In this document: piece after piece, positions 22,237 through 27,325 of the stretch
Layout: the number at the start of each line of letters is the position of its first letter
Numbering within the stretch: position 1 is the first letter of the stretch
Source of the DNA: Euryarchaeota archaeon UBA287
GTDB taxonomy: Archaea > Thermoplasmatota > UBA186 > UBA287
Assembly: GCA_002495235.1 (NCBI GenBank)
Contig: DAEG01000039.1
Location: forward strand, 1-27,325
Direction of reading: 5' to 3'
Length of the DNA stretch: 27,325 nt
The notes under the pieces: generated by a model
The model's input: the letters and a program-made list of their open reading frames with translations, nothing else
What the model was told of the DNA's origin: nothing
Databases searched by the model: none
Translations under genes and position numbers: made by a program

Positions 22237-22245
22237 ATTAAAAAT
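22237..22245 (+). promoter_or_regulatory. TATA-like box for elp3
   Basis: ATTAAAAAT is centred 27 bp before the ATG at 22268, supporting that start over the in-frame TTG at 22259. The dys and elp3 boxes are about 20 bp apart. Confidence 0.55.
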
Positions 22246-22267
22246 CCCGTATCTCATTTTGCACGAG

Positions 22268-23776
22268 ATGGACGAAGCCGTCAGGGAGATCATAGCAGAT
22301 CTTGGTTCTATAAAGACAAAGGAGGATCTTGAGAGAGAAAAGAGGACAGTAGCAAGAAAGTATCACGTGATGATCGGAAATTCGGACATACTGGAAAGAC
22401 TGGACGGCGACGACAGAGAGAAATATAGGAAGCTGCTGAGGATAAAAAAGACTAGGACGGCGGCCGGCGTCAGCGTTGTCGCTGTGATGACCTCACCCGA
22501 GCCGTGTCCGCACGGAAGGTGCATGTACTGCCCCGGAGGGGTAGATAGCCCGCAGAGCTACACGGGAAGCGAGCCAGCCGCCCTGCGCGCCGCGCAGTAC
22601 TACTATGATCCCTTCGCCCAGACTGAGGCGAGGATAGAACAGCTGGAGCGCATAGGGCATACAACGGAGAAGATAGAGCTCATAGTGATGGGGGGAACAT
22701 TCACAGCGAGGGATAAGGAGTACAGGGACTGGTTCGTCCAGCGCTGCTATGACGCGATGAACGGGAGCGCGAGCGCAACGATCTCTGAGGCTGTGAAGAA
22801 GAACGAGACCGCAGAGCACCGGTGCATAGGGATGACCATTGAGACAAGACCGGATTTTTTCATGAAGAATGAGATAGAGGAGGCTCTGTCCTACGGGGCC
22901 ACCAAGGTGGAGCTTGGCGTGCAGACCGTGTTTGATGACACTCTTCAGAGGGTAGGAAGAAAACACGGCGTCCGTGAGATAGTGAAGGCCACCGCGCTGG
23001 CCCGGGAAGCGGGTTTCAAGATCTGCTACCACATGATGCCGGGATTGCCGTACAGCAACGACGAGAGAGACTTCGAGGCTTTCAAGACCATATTCGAGGA
23101 CGAGAGATTCAAGCCGGACATGCTGAAGATCTATCCGACGCTGGTCATAAAGGGGACCCAGCTGTACGAGATGTGGAAGAACGGAGAATATGAACCGATG
23201 GACGAAGAAAGGGGCGTATCTCTGCTTGCCCGCGCGAAGAGCATCGTCCCTCCGTGGGTGCGGATACAGAGGATAGAGCGGGATGTGCCTGTTAAGAACA
23301 TAGAGGCTGGCATAAGGAGATCGGACATAAGAGAGCTCGTGCACGAGAGAATGAGGGCAGGGGGCAGTGAGTGCAGATGCATACGCTGCAGGGAGATAGG
23401 TTTCAGAAACGCCGAAGAGCTGGGAGCCGTGAAACTGAAAGAGACAGAGTACTCCGCATCAGGGGCAAAAGAGCTGTTCCTCTCCTACGAAGACGAGAAC
23501 AGCACGCTGGTAGGATACCTGAGGCTCAGGCTCAGCGACGATCCGGTGATCAGAGAACTCAAGGTCGTAGGGGAATCCATCCCTCTGGGAGTTCACAGCT
23601 CTGAAGCATACCAGCACAGAGGATACGGCAAAATGCTGGTGGAAGAAGCGGAGCGATTAACGCGCGATGCGAACTATGACCGGATAAGGATAATATGTGG
23701 ACCGGGGGTCAGGGAGTACTACTCACGGCTGGGCTACTCCCTGAATGAGTTCTACATGATCAAAGCGCTGCACTAA
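22268..23776 (+). CDS. elp3: Elp3-type tRNA uridine(34) acetyltransferase (radical SAM + GNAT)
   Basis: This 502-residue protein modifies C5 of wobble uridine in tRNA, using SAM radical chemistry and acetyl-CoA. The radical-SAM cluster cysteines are C80, C85 and C88 in CPHGRCMYCPGG, followed by YTGSEPAALRA and the IELIVMGGTF strand. TIETRPDFF and the KVELGVQTVFD strand complete the barrel. The C-terminal GNAT domain (from about 415) contains SSEAYQHRGYGKMLVEEAER and ends YYSRLGYSL. A cysteine pair near ECRCIRCRE matches the Elp3 zinc region. Archaeal Elp3 works without the eukaryotic Elongator partners. Its stop overlaps the convergent hydrolase stop by 4 bp. Confidence 0.96.
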   Translation: MDEAVREIIADLGSIKTKEDLEREKRTVARKYHVMIGNSDILERLDGDDREKYRKLLRIKKTRTAAGVSVVAVMTSPEPCPHGRCMYCPGGVDSPQSYTGSEPAALRAAQYYYDPFAQTEARIEQLERIGHTTEKIELIVMGGTFTARDKEYRDWFVQRCYDAMNGSASATISEAVKKNETAEHRCIGMTIETRPDFFMKNEIEEALSYGATKVELGVQTVFDDTLQRVGRKHGVREIVKATALAREAGFKICYHMMPGLPYSNDERDFEAFKTIFEDERFKPDMLKIYPTLVIKGTQLYEMWKNGEYEPMDEERGVSLLARAKSIVPPWVRIQRIERDVPVKNIEAGIRRSDIRELVHERMRAGGSECRCIRCREIGFRNAEELGAVKLKETEYSASGAKELFLSYEDENSTLVGYLRLRLSDDPVIRELKVVGESIPLGVHSSEAYQHRGYGKMLVEEAERLTRDANYDRIRIICGPGVREYYSRLGYSLNEFYMIKALH

Positions 23777-24666
23777 TTGAACTCTGCGTCAAACCATGAG
23801 ACTATCGCATCAAGGAACTCTGTTTCATGACCGCCGGCACCGTGAGATGCACCTTCTATATAGTGGAGATCCTTGGGCTGTCCAGCTACCCCGTGCATAT
23901 CCGCAGAATCCTCAGGATTTACCGTGTCGTCTGCGGTCCCATGGACGAATCTTATCGTGTCCGTGTCCTCCGCCTGAGCCGCGGGTCTGTAGCGCGGCAG
24001 CTGTGACTGCGAGAAGAAGTGAAGCAGGTCACTGACTGAAGTGTGCAGCTTGCCCACGTTTATGGGCACCAGCGCTCTCTCCTCAACGGAGAGGTCTGTC
24101 CCGTAGACCTCATTGATCGCGGTGAGGAAATCCTCCTCGGTAGGCTCTCCCCTGACAGCGCTGCCCATGATCCATGCTATCGCTGAATCTATGCTCTTGG
24201 GCGCCGCCCAAGCGACCGTGCACTCAACCCTGGGATCGTATGCTGAAACCAGAACGGCGATCATACCCCCCATCGAGTGACCGGCCACTCCTATACGATC
24301 GACCCCATAGCTCTGCAACACGTCTATCGCGGTCATCGCGTCAGAAACGAGGTACTCAAAATCGAAGTTGCCCGTCGAGTGATCGTGCGCCCTGTTGTCA
24401 TAGGTCAGAACGGTGTATCCCCTGTCTGCAAGCGTCTGCGCTATGGGTAATTGATCGGAATAGAACCCCTCACAGCTGCCTCCGAACCCGTGATATATGA
24501 CGATACCCATGCCGTTCTGCTCTTCTGGTATAAAGACCCTGCCGACCAGTCTTGCTCCCTCGGCGCCATCAAAGGTCACATCCTCATAGCGGTAATCCAC
24601 CTCGCCTATGGCGCGAGGGATCAGCATCGCCACAACCACAAGGACCAAAAAAACTCTGCTCTTCAT
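23773..24666 (-). CDS. Secreted alpha/beta hydrolase (second)
   Basis: This 297-residue protein has a signal peptide (about residues 1-21) and a complete-looking catalytic triad: S131 in VAGHSMGG, an acid in HGTADDTVNP (D246 or D247), and H275 in EGASHGAGG. The oxyanion-hole strand is IVIYHGFGG. It resembles serine aminopeptidase/esterase-type hydrolases of the S9/S33-like group; the exact substrate is unknown. It has its own TATA box in the 39-bp gap after the glycosidase gene, so it can be expressed separately from that operon. It is not closely similar to the hydrolase at 13298-14242. Confidence 0.83.
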   Translation of the reverse strand: MKSRVFLVLVVVAMLIPRAIGEVDYRYEDVTFDGAEGARLVGRVFIPEEQNGMGIVIYHGFGGSCEGFYSDQLPIAQTLADRGYTVLTYDNRAHDHSTGNFDFEYLVSDAMTAIDVLQSYGVDRIGVAGHSMGGMIAVLVSAYDPRVECTVAWAAPKSIDSAIAWIMGSAVRGEPTEEDFLTAINEVYGTDLSVEERALVPINVGKLHTSVSDLLHFFSQSQLPRYRPAAQAEDTDTIRFVHGTADDTVNPEDSADMHGVAGQPKDLHYIEGASHGAGGHETEFLDAIVSWFDAEFN

Positions 24667-24688
24667 GAGAAATGATTGATTTTCATTG

Positions 24689-24698
24689 TATATATATT
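24689..24698 (-). promoter_or_regulatory. TATA box for the second secreted hydrolase gene
   Basis: CAATATATATAC on the minus strand is centred 27-28 bp before the ATG at 24666. It lies only a few bases beyond the glycosidase stop codon and is among the strongest boxes in the window. Confidence 0.65.
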
Positions 24699-24705
24699 GT
24701 GGTTA

Positions 24706-26880
24706 TCAATTGACTACTTCTATTCCTGCGCTATCGGACATGAGAATGGAGTAATAAAGCCAGCACGCGAGGATCCTGGGATAGGCGGGGTACAGTGTGG
24801 GTTTCAGCAGGACGTAGTTCTCGTGGAACAGGGGAAAATTGAGATAAGTCGTGCCGAACAGGTTCGTGTAGCCCTCGCCGAGATTGAAGAGCGAGAAGCC
24901 CCTGTAGAGCTGATTTCGCGCGGTGACGGACGCCACGCTATCAGCCTCACCCTCCAGGCCGAGGGCATACAGCTGCGCGGCCAGCACCCACTGAGCTCCG
25001 CTCCACACCATGGTCGAGTAGAGAGGAAAGCAGGCTAGCATGTCTATCCAGCCTCCGGGGAGAACACCGTTGATCCAGCCGAGCTCCCTGTAACTGTCAA
25101 AGTTGTTCTCGTATGTGTGGAGCGCTGCTTTCGCAGTCATGTTCTCTGGCAGTATGCTCTTGCCGAGGATCTCCGCAAAGAGGACACCGGTCATCTGCTC
25201 AACCTGGCTGGCCCTGTTGTCCAGCATGGGGATCTTTATCTCTATGCCCCTCCTCTCAAACCATGGAAGATAGCCGGAGCGCTCCGCGCTGAGATCGAAG
25301 TACTCCCCGTTCCAGAACTCATCAATGAAGCTCTTCTGCGCCCTCTCAAAGAGCCCCTCGAAGCGCGTGGCGTCCTCTTCAAGACCTAGCTCTGAAGCCA
25401 TGTCCGCTGTGAGCCTCATGGCAAGGAGCCAGAGCGAATTTATGTAGCTCATCGTTGGAGCGCTCCACATGTCATAGCTGTGATCCCCACCTCTGTTATG
25501 TATCAACGCGTCCTCACCGACATCCTCGCCCAGCCTGAAGAGCATCGCCTTTTTAACGTAGGGGTATATGACCTCTGCGAATTCCCTGTCATGCTCGGCG
25601 CTCATGTACGCCATTATCACAAAGTACGGCTCCTCATGGTTCTCCGCGTAGTCGTAGAACAGGCTGTGCGGCACTCTGCCCTCCTCGCTCATGGAGCGGG
25701 CGTATTCTGTGACTATGTCCTCTGCGATCTCCGGAAAGAATTCTACAAAGAAGGGATGAGCGTAAAACAGGACATCTATCGTGTGCAGCAGCGTGAACTC
25801 ACCCTCTATTGTGAAGAATAAGCCGTCATTTGAGTAGAAGCTCTCTGACCCGAGGACGTGCATGGAGTTGATGAGAAGTTTCGCCAATTCAGGGTCCTTT
25901 ACCTCTGTGAAAATCCTGGCGCTCTGCTCCTCCATAGTTCTTAGCCAGTTCGCATAGTTCACGATTGCGTAATCCGCCACCTCTCTCGAATCCGTAAAGA
26001 AGTCGCTCCAGTACCACTCCATGTACTGGTTGACCTTCCAGCCCTCGTCCCAGTCCCTACCGTAAAGCACGCCCCCCGGATTGAAGTAGGGAAAACACGT
26101 GGCTATGACGAACGGTATCTCGACTCTCTTCCCGGGATCGAGCGTCACAACCCGTTCCACCCGCGCGATAGCTCTACCGTCCTTCTGCCATTCGGACAGA
26201 CGGCATTCCGGGGTGCTCATTATCGTGATGTTACCCAGATACTCCCTGCCGTCCAGCGCTCCGTCAAACACCCTCTTCTTTGCAGGATCGTAGGTCATGT
26301 AGAACCCGTTCTTAACGGGCACGTTAGTGTTGCCATCAAGGTTCCACAGACCCGTGTAAGGATCCCTCCAGCCGATGTCATTCTCAAAGTTGAGGGCCAG
26401 AGAGAGAGACAGAGGCTTGTCGGACGGGTTCCGGACGCTAAAGACAAAGCAGTAAGCCGGCACGGTGGAATTGAGAGTGTCCTTCAGTATGAAGGGTGAG
26501 AATGCTGTGAGGCCTATCTCCACAGGCGTACCATAGAACTCGTAGTAAGCCAGGGGAAAGAGAAAGCTCTGGCTCATCCGCACCCTACTCATTCCGAGGG
26601 AATCTAGCCCATGCTCCTGGAGCATGTACCTTTCGCCGCCCGTCTCTAGGGAGAAAAAGTCGCACATCTCAGCAGTGCCCTGCGAGTAGATCCCTCCGAT
26701 CGAGTCCCAGTAGTTGTTATATACCGCGCCCCTCTCAAAGCCCCCCTTCCCATAGCTGAGAAAAAAATTGCCGAAGTTGCCGATGGGCATCGGCACCTCA
26801 GTTTCGTAGCCGCACTGCTCCACAGCGCCCGTTACTGATGGCAGTATGAGCAGAAGAGAGACCGTCAGAGGCTTGAGCAT
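24706..26880 (-). CDS. Secreted GH116-like glycoside hydrolase
   Basis: This 724-residue protein has a signal peptide (about residues 1-19). The N-terminal half is a beta-sandwich-like region resembling GH116/GBA2 enzymes: AYYEFYGTPVEIGLTAFSPF (111-130), then VFSVRNPSDKPLSLSL. The C-terminal half resembles the (alpha/alpha)6 catalytic domain, with TIEGEFTLLHTIDVLFYAHP (357-376) and GGDHSYDMWSAPTMSYINSL (464-483). E359 or E361 and D466 or D470 are candidate catalytic residues by position, not proven. Known GH116 members cleave beta-glucosides or beta-xylosides. Cysteines are few. The ATG follows the stop of the upstream OB-fold gene with no gap, so the two are translationally coupled. Confidence 0.72.
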   Translation of the reverse strand: MLKPLTVSLLLILPSVTGAVEQCGYETEVPMPIGNFGNFFLSYGKGGFERGAVYNNYWDSIGGIYSQGTAEMCDFFSLETGGERYMLQEHGLDSLGMSRVRMSQSFLFPLAYYEFYGTPVEIGLTAFSPFILKDTLNSTVPAYCFVFSVRNPSDKPLSLSLALNFENDIGWRDPYTGLWNLDGNTNVPVKNGFYMTYDPAKKRVFDGALDGREYLGNITIMSTPECRLSEWQKDGRAIARVERVVTLDPGKRVEIPFVIATCFPYFNPGGVLYGRDWDEGWKVNQYMEWYWSDFFTDSREVADYAIVNYANWLRTMEEQSARIFTEVKDPELAKLLINSMHVLGSESFYSNDGLFFTIEGEFTLLHTIDVLFYAHPFFVEFFPEIAEDIVTEYARSMSEEGRVPHSLFYDYAENHEEPYFVIMAYMSAEHDREFAEVIYPYVKKAMLFRLGEDVGEDALIHNRGGDHSYDMWSAPTMSYINSLWLLAMRLTADMASELGLEEDATRFEGLFERAQKSFIDEFWNGEYFDLSAERSGYLPWFERRGIEIKIPMLDNRASQVEQMTGVLFAEILGKSILPENMTAKAALHTYENNFDSYRELGWINGVLPGGWIDMLACFPLYSTMVWSGAQWVLAAQLYALGLEGEADSVASVTARNQLYRGFSLFNLGEGYTNLFGTTYLNFPLFHENYVLLKPTLYPAYPRILACWLYYSILMSDSAGIEVVN

Positions 26881-27325
26881 TCAGACGGCCCTTATGCTCC
26901 TGCCCTCTATGTACGGCTTCCCTTCCTGCAATCTGACAATGCCGGATACTATGACCTTTTTCCCGACGTCCTCCATAGGGTCGAGGGGTTCTGCGCTGAG
27001 TTTTGTCACATAGATGGCACCGGATTCATCATCCAGTATCCAGTCACTCCGGGTGATCATCGGCGTCACGATCTCATGCTCCTCAGGCAGGGACCACCCC
27101 ATGAACCTGCCCTTTATCATGACCTCTTTCCCTTCATATCTCTGTGGCTCTGCTATTATGTCACCTATCCGGGCGTAGGAGCCTTTTATCTCAAATCTGG
27201 CCTTTCCATTAAGCCCTGCGAAAGAGACCTCGACCCGGTATGATCCCTCTTTCGCCTGTTTGCCGCCGTTATCGATCTGGTTCCACGTGAATGACGTGCT
27301 CTCATTCACCCCCAGAGTAGTTATC
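26881..27325 (-). CDS. BsuPI-like/OB-fold protein, N-terminus cut by the window edge
   Basis: The frame is open to the window end, so a GTG at 27309 is probably not the true start. The visible 148 residues first show a short beta-rich segment, FTWNQIDNGGKQAKEGSYRV, like BsuPI-type or other secreted beta-sandwich domains (W.Q.DN.G....G.Y.V). An OB-fold follows, from GDIIAEPQRYEGKEVMIKGR to the end, with GWSLP, TRSDWILDDESGAIYV and VSGIVRLQEG typical of small OB domains in archaeal and bacterial surface proteins. A signal peptide would be expected upstream but cannot be seen. It is coupled to the GH116-like gene, so both may act at the cell surface. Confidence 0.7.
   Translation of the reverse strand, partial: ITTLGVNESTSFTWNQIDNGGKQAKEGSYRVEVSFAGLNGKARFEIKGSYARIGDIIAEPQRYEGKEVMIKGRFMGWSLPEEHEIVTPMITRSDWILDDESGAIYVTKLSAEPLDPMEDVGKKVIVSGIVRLQEGKPYIEGRSIRAV

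Noticed and set aside
22493..23344. 283-codon minus-strand frame inside elp3
   Set aside because: The elp3 reading is certain (cluster cysteines and GNAT domain). The antisense frame has no domain.
1..27325. CRISPR array, insertion sequence, prophage or defence system
   Set aside because: No regularly spaced direct repeats, transposase, integrase, phage structural or nuclease-defence genes were seen on either strand.

Overview
The window reads as a piece of an archaeal chromosome, probably from the broad euryarchaeal side (a Thermoplasmata-like or neighbouring lineage); I cannot place it more precisely from sequence alone. The archaeal call rests on uS15, eS8 and SRP19, a KEOPS Pcc1 subunit, deoxyhypusine synthase, an archaeal-type Elp3, an archaeal RecJ-like DHH protein, and a mevalonate kinase paired with a UbiD-family decarboxylase (the archaeal isoprenoid route). 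Many genes also carry a TATA-like box about 24-29 bp upstream of the start codon, so most of their mRNAs should be leaderless. Internal operon genes are instead joined by 4-bp ATGA/TTGA-type overlaps or by Shine-Dalgarno-like sequences. No rRNA, tRNA, CRISPR array, insertion sequence or prophage was seen.

Layout. 1-2404 (minus) is an information-processing operon, rps15 - recJ-like - pcc1, followed by a 2-oxoacid:ferredoxin oxidoreductase pair (delta ferredoxin, then the alpha subunit cut by the window edge). 2615-5265 holds a GNAT acetyltransferase convergent with a large unrecognised secreted/multi-membrane protein that has striking 7-residue proline periodicity. 5405-7600 is the mevalonate kinase - UbiD-like (anhydromevalonate phosphate decarboxylase candidate) operon. 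7691-8761 is a secreted papain-type cysteine peptidase. 8826-11742 (minus) is a tight operon of an endonuclease IV-like TIM barrel, 6-phospho-3-hexuloisomerase, biotin-protein ligase and an EamA transporter. 11844-14242 holds a nitroreductase, convergent with a methyltransferase that follows a secreted alpha/beta hydrolase. 14340-16148 is rpl/rps-type eS8 - SRP19 - rhomboid protease - small ORF.

16149-17194 looks decayed. It holds a membrane-protein ORF whose N-terminal part appears scrambled by two compensating frameshifts, then a stand-alone C-terminal fragment of a formate-dehydrogenase-like molybdoprotein, preceded by overlapping inverted repeats. 17195-19563 holds a UbiA prenyltransferase, a possible 35-residue basic microprotein on the minus strand, and a secreted C45-type Ntn hydrolase. 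19572-23776 is housekeeping: serine hydroxymethyltransferase, an acidic coiled-coil protein, deoxyhypusine synthase and Elp3. 23773-27325 (minus) is a secreted-enzyme block: an OB-fold protein cut by the edge, a GH116-like glycosidase coupled to it, and a second secreted alpha/beta hydrolase.

Together, one peptidase, one glycosidase, two alpha/beta hydrolases and one C45 acyl-transfer/amidohydrolase enzyme, all with signal peptides, plus the ferredoxin-linked 2-oxoacid oxidoreductase, suggest a heterotroph that degrades external peptides and glycosides (inference). The best candidates for something undescribed are the proline-heptad membrane protein (3049-5265), the microprotein sharing a bidirectional TATA box (17986-18093), and the decayed 16149-17174 region.
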